The position numbers and the translations under genes were made by a program. Positions 8,577-17,746 of a stretch of 64,000 nucleotides of DNA are shown here, piece by piece. Location: contig JBMNOZ010000004.1 of assembly GCA_050943335.1 (NCBI GenBank), positions 1 through 64,000 on the forward strand, given 5' to 3'. A model generated the notes under the pieces. It did not search any database and was not told the DNA's origin. It saw only the letters and a program-made list of their open reading frames with translations. Position 1 is the first letter of the stretch. Each line of letters opens with the position of its first letter. The stretch comes from JBMNOZ01 sp050943335 (GTDB taxonomy: Bacteria; Bacillota; Desulfitobacteriia; Desulfitobacteriales; Syntrophobotulaceae).

Positions 8577-9223
8577 ATTTAACGTTGGATTTAGGCCAAA
8601 CAAGTTCTGTGATTCAAATTTTTCTCCTGCTGACAGTTCTTTCTTTGGCACCGGCGATCCTGGTTTTGATGACTTCTTTTACCAGGATTGTAGTGGTTCT
8701 GTCCTTTGTGCGTAATGCCATGGGGACCCAGCAGCTTCCGCCGACCCAGGTAATTATTGGGCTTTCCTTGTTTCTCACTTTTTTTGTGATGATGCCTACT
8801 TTTTCGGCGATTAATGATAATGCCCTGCGGCCTTTTCTAGAAAATGAAATTACCCGGGATGAGGCGCTGGCGCAAGCAGAACAGCCATTAAGAACTTTTA
8901 TGTTTAAGCAAACGCAGGAGAAGGATTTGCAACTCTTTGTCAATATGGCCAAGATCGAGGAACCCAATACCTATGGAGATATTCCTACTTATGTTCTGAT
9001 CCCGGCTTTTATTGTGAGCGAATTAAAAACTGCTTTCCAAATCGGCTTTGCTATTTTTATTCCTTTTATGATTATCGATATGATTGTCGCTAGCACCTTG
9101 ATGTCTATGGGAATGATGATGTTGCCGCCGATGATGATTTCTCTGCCTTTCAAAGTCTTACTATTTGTCTTGGTCGATGGTTGGTCTTTAGTGGTTCAAT
9201 CATTAGTGACCAGTTTTCGGTAA
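8573..9223 (+). CDS. fliP: Flagellar export gate protein FliP
   Basis: FliP forms the core pentamer of the FliPQR export gate. The 216-residue protein contains family blocks SFTRIVVVLSFVRNAMG near 38-54, FVMMPTF near 75, and the C-terminal PAFIVSELKTAFQIGF and MGMMMLPPMMISLPFK blocks, with four membrane segments. There is no long cleaved signal peptide, as in other Firmicutes. The ATG lies in the fliO stop (AAAATGA). Confidence 0.97.
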   Translation: MNLTLDLGQTSSVIQIFLLLTVLSLAPAILVLMTSFTRIVVVLSFVRNAMGTQQLPPTQVIIGLSLFLTFFVMMPTFSAINDNALRPFLENEITRDEALAQAEQPLRTFMFKQTQEKDLQLFVNMAKIEEPNTYGDIPTYVLIPAFIVSELKTAFQIGFAIFIPFMIIDMIVASTLMSMGMMMLPPMMISLPFKVLLFVLVDGWSLVVQSLVTSFR

Positions 9224-9261
9224 AGGAGAGCGGACAGCAGCCAAAATCAAGGGGGTAGAGT

Positions 9262-9534
9262 ATGACTGAGAATCAGATTTTACACTTGACCCGAGAAGCA
9301 GTCGCCACGGCGATTCTTGTCGGGGGGCCGATCCTTATTGCCAGTTTATTAGTGGGGCTTATTGTCAGTGTTTTTCAAGCCATGACTTCAATTCAAGAAC
9401 AAACCTTGTCGTTTATCCCCAAATTATTTGCTATTGCCTTAATACTTGTCCTTTTAGGTCCCTGGATGATAAAAGTGATGACCAATTATACCGTTAACCT
9501 CTTTATGGAGTTGCCTAATTATATTCTCCACTAG
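9262..9534 (+). CDS. fliQ: Flagellar export gate protein FliQ
   Basis: A 90-residue protein with two membrane helices and the family signature GPILIASLLVGLIVSVFQA followed by TSIQEQTLSFIPK. FliQ packs around the FliP/FliR core of the export gate. A GGGGG-type ribosome binding site precedes ATG 9262; the gap of 38 bases from fliP is longer than elsewhere in this part of the operon. Confidence 0.96.
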   Translation: MTENQILHLTREAVATAILVGGPILIASLLVGLIVSVFQAMTSIQEQTLSFIPKLFAIALILVLLGPWMIKVMTNYTVNLFMELPNYILH

Positions 9535-9563
9535 GGCAGTACGGATAAGCGAGGGAAGCAACT

Positions 9564-10343
9564 TTGGGTTTAGCTGAGTTTTTGCAATGGAATACATCTT
9601 TATTCTTAATGATTTTTTCGCGCTGGGCAGGTCTGGTGATGTTGGCCCCTGTGTTTGGGGCCCAGGGAGTTCCCGGTTTAGTGAGACTGGGCTTGGCAAT
9701 GGGTTTGACAGTTGTGATTTATCCTTTAATAAGTGCCAGTTCCCCGGCTATACCCCAGGGGCTTTTTCCCTATGCAGGGGTATTAATTAAAGAAATTTTA
9801 ATCGGCCTCACTATAGGTTTTATTATTAATTTAATTACGGCAATTATGCAGGGAGCAGGCCAGCTAATGGATTTTCAGATGGGTTTTATCATGGGGAATA
9901 CTGTTGATCCCATTCACGGCTTGCAAACTCCGATGACCGGAAGATTCTTTTCCGTGATCGCCACTTTGCTACTCTTAGCAACCAACGCCCATCATTATAT
10001 AATTGCAGCCTTGGTGAAAAGTTATGAATTTCTGCCTATAATGGCCCTGCCAACGAATTTTAGTCCTGGCTTTTTTATAAAAATTACGGCTCAAGTAATT
10101 GGTTTATCTTTACAAATAGCAATGCCTGTTTATGTGGCCTTGCTTTTGGCGGACATTGGAGTTGGCCTTTTAGCCAAGACAGTCCCTCAATTAAATATGT
10201 TTTCCGTAATTTTTCCGGTGAAAATTATCTTTGGTTTATGTGTCCTGTTTTTAATGATCACTTTTTTTGGAGAGACTGTCCAGTACGGCTTTAATTTGAC
10301 CATGCAATGGGTGTTTGAACTCTTAAGGGGGTGGAGTACATAG
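9564..10343 (+). CDS. fliR: Flagellar export gate protein FliR
   Basis: FliR completes the FliPQR export gate. The 259-residue product is hydrophobic throughout, with about six membrane helices and family blocks SRWAGLVMLAPVFG near 20, GFIMGNTVDP near 111 and LLADIGVGLLAKTVPQLNMF near 195. The start is TTG 9564 after a GAGGGAAG sequence, giving LGLAEFLQWN; no ATG is close. It overlaps flhB by 13 bases. Confidence 0.95.
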   Translation: MGLAEFLQWNTSLFLMIFSRWAGLVMLAPVFGAQGVPGLVRLGLAMGLTVVIYPLISASSPAIPQGLFPYAGVLIKEILIGLTIGFIINLITAIMQGAGQLMDFQMGFIMGNTVDPIHGLQTPMTGRFFSVIATLLLLATNAHHYIIAALVKSYEFLPIMALPTNFSPGFFIKITAQVIGLSLQIAMPVYVALLLADIGVGLLAKTVPQLNMFSVIFPVKIIFGLCVLFLMITFFGETVQYGFNLTMQWVFELLRGWST

Positions 10344-11398
10344 CGGAAAAAAGATTTCCAGCAACCCCTAAACGCAGACGAGAGGCGCGAAAAAAGGGAC
10401 AAGTTCTTAAAAGTCAAGAACTGACCTCTGCCCTCATGCTTCTCGCTTTGGTCGGGCTGCTACGGATTTGGGCGCCGAAGGCCATAGAAAAATTTGCCGC
10501 CCTTTTCCGGTATGCTGCTAATTTTTCAGGAGAATGGACAGCCAGTACAGTCTGGAAGGTAAGCTTAGATGTTGCAGGGCATTGTTTTTCAATTATGGGG
10601 CCTATTCTTCTAGTTTCACTGGCTACTGCTTTGGTTGCCAATTATTTGCAAGTCGGACCTTTGTTAACGTTTGAAACTATCATACCTAAGTTTTCCAGGA
10701 TCAGCCCTCTGCAAGGGCTGAAAAGGATGTTTGGACTAAAAGCTTTAGTTCAACTAGCAAAATCTTTGTTTAAGGTTTTGGTAATCGGTTACTTTCTTTA
10801 CGCTGTTTTAAGGGATAATTTCGATTTGTTCCCTTTCTTGCAAAGAGTGGAAGTAGGGCAATCTGTAATGATCTTCGGGAACCTCCTCTTTAACTTAGCT
10901 TGGAAGATTGCCCTGGCTTTTCTGGTAATTGCTTTGGCTGATTTTCTCTATCAATGGTGGGACTATGAAAAAAACCTCAGGATGTCTCACGAAGAAATTA
11001 AGGAAGAATATAAACAAACTGAGGGCGATCCCCAGTTAAAAGCCCAGATTAAGAAACGGCAGCGAGCAATAGCGATGCGCAGAATGATGGAGGATCTTAA
11101 GACTGCTGATGTTGTTATTACCAACCCCATTCACTATGCGGTGGCTTTGAAATATGATCTCTCGCAGCACGCAGCCCCTTTTGTGGTGGCCAAAGGCCAG
11201 AATGAGATGGCTTTAAGGATTAAAGCTTTAGCAAAAGAAAATGGGATCTTCATTATGGAAAACAAGGAATTAGCTCGCTCTCTTTACGCTCAGGTCGAAT
11301 TAGGTCAGGTTATTCCCCAAGAGTTATACAAAGCAGTAGCAGAAGTTTTAGCTTTTGTCTATAAACTCGGTAAACGTAAACATTATTACTCAGCTTAA
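10331..11398 (+). CDS. flhB: Flagellar export substrate-specificity switch FlhB
   Basis: FlhB switches export from rod/hook proteins to filament proteins after FliK signals hook completion. The 355 residues comprise an N-terminal basic region (RFPATPKRRREARKKGQVLKS), four membrane helices and a cytoplasmic domain. The autocleavage site normally read as NPTH appears here as NPIH (TNPIHYAVALKY, near residue 265), keeping the N-P scissile bond and the histidine. The start is GTG 10331 inside the fliR end, 7 bases after AAGGGG. Confidence 0.96.
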   Translation: MEYIAEKRFPATPKRRREARKKGQVLKSQELTSALMLLALVGLLRIWAPKAIEKFAALFRYAANFSGEWTASTVWKVSLDVAGHCFSIMGPILLVSLATALVANYLQVGPLLTFETIIPKFSRISPLQGLKRMFGLKALVQLAKSLFKVLVIGYFLYAVLRDNFDLFPFLQRVEVGQSVMIFGNLLFNLAWKIALAFLVIALADFLYQWWDYEKNLRMSHEEIKEEYKQTEGDPQLKAQIKKRQRAIAMRRMMEDLKTADVVITNPIHYAVALKYDLSQHAAPFVVAKGQNEMALRIKALAKENGIFIMENKELARSLYAQVELGQVIPQELYKAVAEVLAFVYKLGKRKHYYSA

Positions 11399-11435
11399 GT
11401 CGGTGGAGCTGTTTTAGCGGAGGATCTTAATATTT

Positions 11436-13505
11436 ATGGCTACTTCAACGCGAACCGTAAGAATTAAAAACAGCATAGATGTAATAGCCGCCTTTGGGAT
11501 TGTAGGCATTGTGGTGATGATGGTAGTTCCGATCCCGGCGTCCTGGCTGGATTTTTTGATCACTATCAATATTACCTGTTCGGTGCTTGTTCTAATGCTG
11601 GCGGTCTTTACTAAAAATTCTTTGGAATTTTCCGTTTTACCATCTTTGCTTTTAACGATGACTTTGTTTCGCTTAGCCCTTAACTTAGCTACTACAAAAC
11701 TGATTTTGCTGGAAGCTTATGCAGGACAGGTTATTCAACAATTCGGTCTTTTTGTTGTTCAAGGTAACCCGGTGGTCGGTTTTATTGTCTTTTGTATCTT
11801 AGTGGTGGTCCAATTTATTGTAATCACCAAAGGAGCGGAGAGGGTCTCAGAAGTAGCAGCCCGCTTTACTTTAGACGCGATGCCGGGGAAACAAATGAGT
11901 ATTGATGCGGATCTTAACGCTGGGATTATAACTGATCAGGAAGCTCGAAAGAGGAGAGAAGCCATCCAGCAAGAGGCTGATTTTTACGGTGCTATGGATG
12001 GAGCGAGTAAGTTCGTTAAAGGGGATGCTATCGCTGCCATAATTATTTTAATAATTAACATTCTGGGCGGTTTTGTTATAGGGGTAGTGTCCATGGGGAT
12101 GCCTTTAGTCGAAGCTCTGCATACCTATACTCTTTTGACTATTGGGGACGGCTTAGTAACTCAAATTCCCGCTCTTTTAATCTCTACGGCCACGGGTTTA
12201 GTTGTAACCAGGGCGGCCTCCGAGTCCAACTTAGGGCAGGATTTGGCGACCCAGCTTTTCAGAGTGCCTAAAGCCCTCTATATTACAGCGGTTGTTTTAA
12301 TAGCTTTGGCTATCTTAGGTTTGCCGCCGCTACCGATGCTTATCTTAGCCGCTATCGCGGTCATCCTTGGGTATTTGCTTTCCAGAAGGCCAACTTCTAC
12401 AGAGGAAGAAGAGGTGGCGGCAGGGCTGCAAGGGGAAATTGAGGAGATTAAAAAAACAGAGAATGTTATGAATTTGATCGGGGTCGATCATATGGAGATC
12501 GAAATTGGCTATGCCTTAATTCCTCTAGTTGATGCCGGTCAGGGTGGGGACTTACTGGACAGAATTGTTTTAATCCGTAGACATCTTGCAGCGGAACTAG
12601 GGTTTGTGGTTCCCATCATTAGAGTGCGCGATAATATGAACCTCCAGCCCAATCAGTATGTAATTAAAATAAAAGGGGCAGAAGTCGCTTCTGGGGAATT
12701 GATGGCGGAACAATATTTGGTTTTCGGCGGTCTTGAAAGCGAAGAAATTCCTGGAATCGCGACTAAGGAACCCGCTTTTGGGCTGGAAGCGAAATGGGTG
12801 AACGCCGCTTATCGGGAACAGGCAGAACTCTCCGGAGCCACGGTGGTGGATGCACCGACAGTCTTAGCCACTCATTTAACGGAAATTATTAAGGCTAACG
12901 CCCATGAAATTTTATGCCGGGAAGACGTTAAAAAACTAATTGATCATGTGCGGGAGCAGTCTCCCTCTGTGGTGGAGGAATTGATTCCTGATCTCTTGAA
13001 CCTCGGTCAAGTCCAAAAAGTGTTGGCTAATTTATTGCGGGAGAGAGTGGCGATAAAAGATATGAGTACCATTCTGGAAACCCTTGCGGATTATGCCCCT
13101 TTAAACAAAGATGTTGACCACTTAACTGAACATGTGCGGCACAGTTTAGCTCGCCAGATTATCCAGCCTTTGCTCGATGACAAAAAAACACTATCGGTGA
13201 TAACCCTAGAGCCTAAAATTGAGCAAATGATTCTAGATAATATCCGTACTTCCGATTACGGGAACTATGTTAATCTTGACCCCGCCTTGGCACAAAAACT
13301 GATTGCCAGCATTGCAACCCAGGTAGAAAAAGTGATGTTAAGCGGCCATAATCCGGTGATTATCTGTGCCCCAGTGGTTCGGATTAATTTAAAAAGAATG
13401 ACAGAACGTCAGCTTCCCCAGCTTACAGTTCTTTCTTATAACGAATTGGTTCCGGGTATCGAAGTCCAAGCCTTGGGAATGGTGGTGTTAGAGAATGAGA
13501 GTTAA
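11436..13505 (+). CDS. flhA: Flagellar export gate protein FlhA
   Basis: FlhA is the nonameric ring of the export gate and uses proton flow to drive secretion. The 689-residue protein has eight N-terminal membrane helices, the FHIPEP signature loop (ARFTLDAMPGKQMSIDADLNAG, in two halves around 145-165) and a long cytoplasmic domain that binds chaperone-substrate complexes. Length and motifs are normal. GGAGGATC precedes ATG 11436 and the gene overlaps flhF by 11 bases. Confidence 0.97.
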   Translation: MATSTRTVRIKNSIDVIAAFGIVGIVVMMVVPIPASWLDFLITINITCSVLVLMLAVFTKNSLEFSVLPSLLLTMTLFRLALNLATTKLILLEAYAGQVIQQFGLFVVQGNPVVGFIVFCILVVVQFIVITKGAERVSEVAARFTLDAMPGKQMSIDADLNAGIITDQEARKRREAIQQEADFYGAMDGASKFVKGDAIAAIIILIINILGGFVIGVVSMGMPLVEALHTYTLLTIGDGLVTQIPALLISTATGLVVTRAASESNLGQDLATQLFRVPKALYITAVVLIALAILGLPPLPMLILAAIAVILGYLLSRRPTSTEEEEVAAGLQGEIEEIKKTENVMNLIGVDHMEIEIGYALIPLVDAGQGGDLLDRIVLIRRHLAAELGFVVPIIRVRDNMNLQPNQYVIKIKGAEVASGELMAEQYLVFGGLESEEIPGIATKEPAFGLEAKWVNAAYREQAELSGATVVDAPTVLATHLTEIIKANAHEILCREDVKKLIDHVREQSPSVVEELIPDLLNLGQVQKVLANLLRERVAIKDMSTILETLADYAPLNKDVDHLTEHVRHSLARQIIQPLLDDKKTLSVITLEPKIEQMILDNIRTSDYGNYVNLDPALAQKLIASIATQVEKVMLSGHNPVIICAPVVRINLKRMTERQLPQLTVLSYNELVPGIEVQALGMVVLENES

Positions 13506-14682
13506 ACGTTTTGTTGGGAACAGTGTCAGTGATACAATGGCTAAAATCAAAAGGGAATTAGGTTCAGAGGCTGTAATTCTCCAGACTCGCCATATTAAAG
13601 AAGGTGGGTTGTTCGGTTTTTTTGCCCGGACAAAGGTTGAAATCACGGCGGCAATTGAGGATAAACCTGTAAATATCCTTTCGCCGGATTTTAAAACCGA
13701 ACTCCCCCTTAATAGAAATTATATAAAAGAAGCCTATGAGACTTATCGGGTGAAAGAGAATAAATCTTTATTGCGGGAGCCGGAAGACAAAAAAAACAGT
13801 CTTTTGGAACATACCCATACTGAGCTTAAAGAAATGCATAATATTTTAAAAGAAATAAAGGGCCGAATAGCTAAGATTGAGGAACAAAACGGAAACGGAG
13901 AACCGATGGACAACTGGGTTCAATTTCTTGTGGAAAAAGGAATAAGCTTGGAAACCGCCCGGGAATTGATAGCTTGCCAAAAAGAGGAAGTCAGGTCGGA
14001 GGAGTGGGAGCAGCCTGAGTTTGTTTTAAATAGACTTCGCTCCCAGCTTGAAAAAATCTGCTCGAACACGGAAGTAATTAGACCTCAGAAAAAGGAAACC
14101 AAGGTCGTGGCTTTAGTAGGCCCTACCGGGGTAGGTAAAACTACAACCATCGGCAAACTAGCCGCCGGTTTCAGCATTATTGAGAGAAGGAAAGTAGCTC
14201 TAATCACGGCTGATACATACCGAGTCGCTGCTGTTGAGCAGTTAAAAACTTTCGGAGAAATAATCGGAGTTCCGGTTGAAGTGGTCATGACCCCGGAAAG
14301 CTTAGGCCAAGCAATAGACAAACATAGGGATAAAGAACTGATTTTTATCGATACCGCTGGTCGCAGTCCTAACCATGGGTTACACATGTCAGAATTGGAA
14401 GCTTTTATCGAGGTTGCTAAGCCGGACTTAACCATGTTGGTAATGAGCATTACAACCAATCTAACCGATCAGCTATTGATTTATAAACGCTTTAAGGATC
14501 TGTCCACCCATTTAATATTTACGAAGTTAGATGAAAGTTACAATTTAGGCTCCATGTTGGATTTAATAATGAAAACCAATTTACCGGTCGCTTATTTAAC
14601 CACCGGGCAAAACGTACCCGATGATATCGAGGTCGCTACTCCCGAGAAACTGGTGAATTGTATCTTGGGGAGGGGAAGCTGA
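13495..14682 (+). CDS. flhF: Flagellar SRP-type GTPase FlhF
   Basis: FlhF is an SRP/FtsY-family GTPase that marks where flagella are built. The 395 residues show a basic N-terminal B domain (MRVKRFVGNSVSDTMAKIKRELG), a variable linker and an NG GTPase domain with P-loop GPTGVGKTTTIGKLAA near 203, TADTYRVAAVEQLKTF near 240 and DTAGR near 283. The THLIFTKLDES motif provides base recognition (TKLD). It overlaps flhG by one base, so the GTPase and its activator are made together. Confidence 0.95.
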   Translation: MRVKRFVGNSVSDTMAKIKRELGSEAVILQTRHIKEGGLFGFFARTKVEITAAIEDKPVNILSPDFKTELPLNRNYIKEAYETYRVKENKSLLREPEDKKNSLLEHTHTELKEMHNILKEIKGRIAKIEEQNGNGEPMDNWVQFLVEKGISLETARELIACQKEEVRSEEWEQPEFVLNRLRSQLEKICSNTEVIRPQKKETKVVALVGPTGVGKTTTIGKLAAGFSIIERRKVALITADTYRVAAVEQLKTFGEIIGVPVEVVMTPESLGQAIDKHRDKELIFIDTAGRSPNHGLHMSELEAFIEVAKPDLTMLVMSITTNLTDQLLIYKRFKDLSTHLIFTKLDESYNLGSMLDLIMKTNLPVAYLTTGQNVPDDIEVATPEKLVNCILGRGS

Positions 14683-15551
14683 TGAACAGTCATCAAGTAG
14701 AGAGCCTGCGCTTCCTGGTCAAAAACAAGAATAAATTACCTTTAAAAAACATGAGAGTTATTGCTGTTAGCAGTGGAAAAGGTGGAGTTGGAAAAACAAA
14801 TCTGGTCGTTAATCTAGCCTTGGCTTTAACGGAATATAACTATCGGGTCATAATTCTCGATGGGGATTTAGGGTTGGCCAATGTCGATGTCGTTTTTGGT
14901 ATTACTCCTCACTACAACATTAACCATCTAATTTCCGGAGAGAAGAGGATCGAGGAAATTCTCTACCCTGTATGTAAAGGGGTACAAATCTTCCCAGGGG
15001 CTTCGGGGGTTGCAGAGCTTGCTAATTTGGATAGGATTCAATTGAAAAATGTGCTCTCTAATATGGGGCGCTTAGAAAGGATGGCCGATATCCTGCTTAT
15101 TGACACCGGCGCGGGACTGGGGCATACGGTAATAGATTTTATTTGCGCCTCGGATGAGGTGATCGTGGTTATGACCCCGGAGCCATCTTCCATGACAGAC
15201 GCTTATGGCTTGCTGAAAACCATAAAACAACAAGCTATAAAAATTCGGACCAATGTGGTTGTTAATATGGCACAAAATGAACAAGATGCCCGGCAAGCCT
15301 ATGAAAGGTTGGAAAAGGCAACGACAAGGTTTTTGGAGCTGGAACTTAACCTTTTAGGGTGGATCTATGACGATCCCTTGATCAGCCGTTCGGTCCGAAC
15401 CCAAAAGCCCCTTGGCTTATCTGCTCCCCAGAGTAATGCCTACCGTTGTATTAAATGGATTGCGGCGAATATGGTCGGGGACTACCAAAAAAAACCGGTT
15501 GTTAATAAGGGAATTAGAGGTTTTATTTTTTCTCTGTTGAAGATAAAATAG
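14682..15551 (+). CDS. flhG: MinD-like ATPase FlhG (YlxH)
   Basis: FlhG is a ParA/MinD-type ATPase that controls flagellar number and activates FlhF. The 289-residue protein has the deviant Walker A motif SSGKGGVGKTN near 31, the ILDGDLGLANVD switch and LLIDTGAGLG. An N-terminal segment (SHQVESLRFLVKN) corresponds to the FlhF-activating helix of the family. ATG 14682 overlaps the flhF TGA; GGGAGGGG lies upstream, and a TTG at 14658 is less likely. Confidence 0.95.
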   Translation: MNSHQVESLRFLVKNKNKLPLKNMRVIAVSSGKGGVGKTNLVVNLALALTEYNYRVIILDGDLGLANVDVVFGITPHYNINHLISGEKRIEEILYPVCKGVQIFPGASGVAELANLDRIQLKNVLSNMGRLERMADILLIDTGAGLGHTVIDFICASDEVIVVMTPEPSSMTDAYGLLKTIKQQAIKIRTNVVVNMAQNEQDARQAYERLEKATTRFLELELNLLGWIYDDPLISRSVRTQKPLGLSAPQSNAYRCIKWIAANMVGDYQKKPVVNKGIRGFIFSLLKIK

Positions 15552-15604
15552 CAGAAACACAGAGCGTATGCTTTTTAGGCCCTGTTTTGCCGAAGGAGGT
15601 TAGG

Positions 15605-16249
15605 ATGCTCTACCAAGACAAACTTATGGAAGGGTTAGCGCTGGAATTGGTTGTCCCCGAAGGGGAGTATAAAGGAAAATATTCAACAAAGATTGAGGAA
15701 CTCGGGAAAAAAATAATCCTTATCGGGGTGCCGTTTTGCGAAGGACAGTTTATTCCTTTGCGGGAAGGAACATCTATAGAACTGTTTTTTAATGACGATG
15801 TCTGTGCATATTCTTTTACTTCACAAGTTATTAAAAGAATATCCTATCCAATTCCCACTTTAATAATCGAGTATCCTCAAAAAATTAAGAAAATTCAACG
15901 GCGACAACATGTACGCGTTCCTGTAGTGGAAGAAATTGAATATCAGGTAGTGGAAAAAGAAGATCTCGGTCCGGTAAAAAGGGGTTACATATTGGATTTG
16001 AGCGGCGGCGGACTATTATTGAAAGCAAGCGAGGATTTGTCTCCCAATACCATTCTTCTTTTGAACATCAATATTCCAGGGACTGAGATAGAAATTCCTG
16101 GTACAGTAATCCGGTCAGAAAAGGAAGAAAGTGATAAAACTTATAAAATTGCTATCCGCTTTCATGAAATCTCAGAAAGGGTTAGGGATAAAATCATCGG
16201 TTATCTCTTTGATATCCAACGACAAATGCGTCAGAAAGGATTGGTGTAA
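15605..16249 (+). CDS. PilZ-domain c-di-GMP-binding flagellar brake protein
   Basis: A 214-residue protein with an N-terminal YcgR-like domain and a C-terminal PilZ domain. The c-di-GMP-binding residues are visible: an RRQHVR motif (R-x3-R, near residue 100) and DLSGGG (D/N-x-S-x2-G, near 132). The family (YcgR, YpfA/MotI) slows or stops the motor when c-di-GMP is high. GAAGGAGGT precedes ATG 15605. It sits between flhG and cheC, the usual place in Clostridia, consistent with motor control. Confidence 0.88.
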   Translation: MLYQDKLMEGLALELVVPEGEYKGKYSTKIEELGKKIILIGVPFCEGQFIPLREGTSIELFFNDDVCAYSFTSQVIKRISYPIPTLIIEYPQKIKKIQRRQHVRVPVVEEIEYQVVEKEDLGPVKRGYILDLSGGGLLLKASEDLSPNTILLLNINIPGTEIEIPGTVIRSEKEESDKTYKIAIRFHEISERVRDKIIGYLFDIQRQMRQKGLV

Positions 16250-16251
16250 AA

Positions 16252-16848
16252 ATGGATATTTCCGCTGACAGGATAGAAGCTCTTAAGGAAGTTGGAAATA
16301 TTGGTGCCGGGAATGCCGCTACTTCTTTATCGGAATTAATGCAAATCAGAATCCAGATGACAGTACCCAAGGTATGGTTTGTTTCTCTGCATGAATTAGA
16401 CAAGGCCATAGGGGATATTGAAGAGCCTAAGGCGGCCCTATATTTAAAAGTCAAAGGGGATGCTCCGGGAAAAGCAATGTTTGTACTATCTGAACACAGT
16501 GCAGGTTTGATCTGTAATACTCTTCTCGGTCAGTCTGAAATCCCTAATCTTTTCCAGGACCAAATGGCCCAATCGGTTCTCAAAGAAGTAGGCAATATTA
16601 TGGTCAGTTCCTTTGTCACCGCTTTGGCCTCTTTTTCTGGGACAGTACTGCAGATTTCCACCCCCGCTTTTGCCCTGGATATGATTGGGGCTCTTATCGA
16701 TGCCGTTCTATTAGAAGGAGGAGTGGTGGGGGATAAGGTTTTGATAATCGATACCAAGTTTTCCGGAATGGGGGAATTGGAAGGAAAATTTCTCTTTATC
16801 CCTGATGAAGGGGCTTTAGATAAGCTATTAGGAGTTTTTGGAGTATGA
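16252..16848 (+). CDS. cheC: CheY-P phosphatase CheC
   Basis: CheC removes the phosphate from CheY and is stimulated by CheD. The 198-residue product has two helices carrying the catalytic E-x3-N motif: KEVGNIGAGNAATSL near 12 and KEVGNIMVSSFVTALA near 110, so both active sites look intact. It starts 2 bases after the PilZ gene with only a weak ribosome binding site, suggesting translational coupling, and overlaps cheD by 4 bases. Confidence 0.95.
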   Translation: MDISADRIEALKEVGNIGAGNAATSLSELMQIRIQMTVPKVWFVSLHELDKAIGDIEEPKAALYLKVKGDAPGKAMFVLSEHSAGLICNTLLGQSEIPNLFQDQMAQSVLKEVGNIMVSSFVTALASFSGTVLQISTPAFALDMIGALIDAVLLEGGVVGDKVLIIDTKFSGMGELEGKFLFIPDEGALDKLLGVFGV

Positions 16849-17327
16849 GCGAAATAATAACAGTAGGTATGGCTGATTATAAGCTGGCGAAAACCCCCAA
16901 TATACTGATGACCGCAGGTCTTGGCTCGTGTATTGGGATTTGTATTTACGATTTAACTTCTCAAATCGGTAGTTTAGGACATATTATGCTCCCCAGTTCC
17001 AATGGGCAGGCCAAAGGAAAACCGGAGAAATATGCGGATACCTGTATTGCCTTAATGCTTGAGGATTTAGAAAAAATGGGGGGTAAAAGGTCCCGGTTTA
17101 AAGCTAAGATGGCCGGAGGGGCGCAAATGTTTTCATTTGAAGGTAAGGCGCCTCTTCTAAAAATTGGGGAACGTAATGCGGAGGCGGTGGCTAAAGAAAT
17201 AGAAAAAGCCCGAATTCCCCTCCTTGCTTCTGATGTAGGGGGTAATTTTGGGCGAACCATCCACTTTGATGTCCGAACAGGAGATTTACATATTAGAACG
17301 ATTAATCAAGGTGAAAAGGTGATTTGA
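16845..17327 (+). CDS. cheD: Chemoreceptor glutamine deamidase CheD
   Basis: CheD deamidates glutamines in chemoreceptors and is held by CheC in an adaptation loop. The 160-residue product shows the catalytic Cys29 in GLGSCIGI and His46 in LGHIMLP, with Thr23 in the expected third position. The ATG lies inside the cheC stop region (ATGA) and the CheD stop overlaps the next start. Length is normal for the family. Confidence 0.95.
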   Translation: MSEIITVGMADYKLAKTPNILMTAGLGSCIGICIYDLTSQIGSLGHIMLPSSNGQAKGKPEKYADTCIALMLEDLEKMGGKRSRFKAKMAGGAQMFSFEGKAPLLKIGERNAEAVAKEIEKARIPLLASDVGGNFGRTIHFDVRTGDLHIRTINQGEKVI

Positions 17328-17746
17328 TGGGGCTTAACAGACAAAACCTGGAACTATTCTTTTTTCGACTAGCTCTTCTAAGTGGGGGATTAGTTGCGGT
17401 ACTCACTTTCCTAAACAAACATACCTTTCTGGGAATTGTCTGGCGTTCAATCTTCGCCTTTGCAGTGCTATTCCTTTTAGGACAGGTGTTGTTATATTTT
17501 TGGGATAAACTATTTGCCGTTTCATCTCAGAAAAAGGATGAGAACCCGCAAGTTGACTATATACTTGGGGTGTTAAATAAGGAAAGAAGGCTTAAAAGAA
17601 GTACAGCAGAACCGGAAAACGGGGTGGAACAGAATCTTCCTGGTCAAATAAGCGAAGATTTAAAAAACGGTTTAACGGACGAAAAAACCAAAGTTGATCT
17701 TCTAAGAAAAATGGGCTGGGAAGAAGATGGTGATAAAGGTGTATAG
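17327..17746 (+). CDS. Small membrane protein upstream of sigD
   Basis: I do not recognise this 139-residue protein by family. Residues 1-65 hold two hydrophobic segments (about 10-30 and 38-60, the second IVWRSIFAFAVLFLLGQVLLYF); the rest is charged and likely cytoplasmic. It begins in the cheD stop (TGATG) and overlaps sigD by 20 bases, so it is a fixed part of the operon. In Bacillus a small membrane protein, SwrB, flanks sigD, but I cannot claim homology from the sequence. Confidence 0.8.
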   Translation: MGLNRQNLELFFFRLALLSGGLVAVLTFLNKHTFLGIVWRSIFAFAVLFLLGQVLLYFWDKLFAVSSQKKDENPQVDYILGVLNKERRLKRSTAEPENGVEQNLPGQISEDLKNGLTDEKTKVDLLRKMGWEEDGDKGV

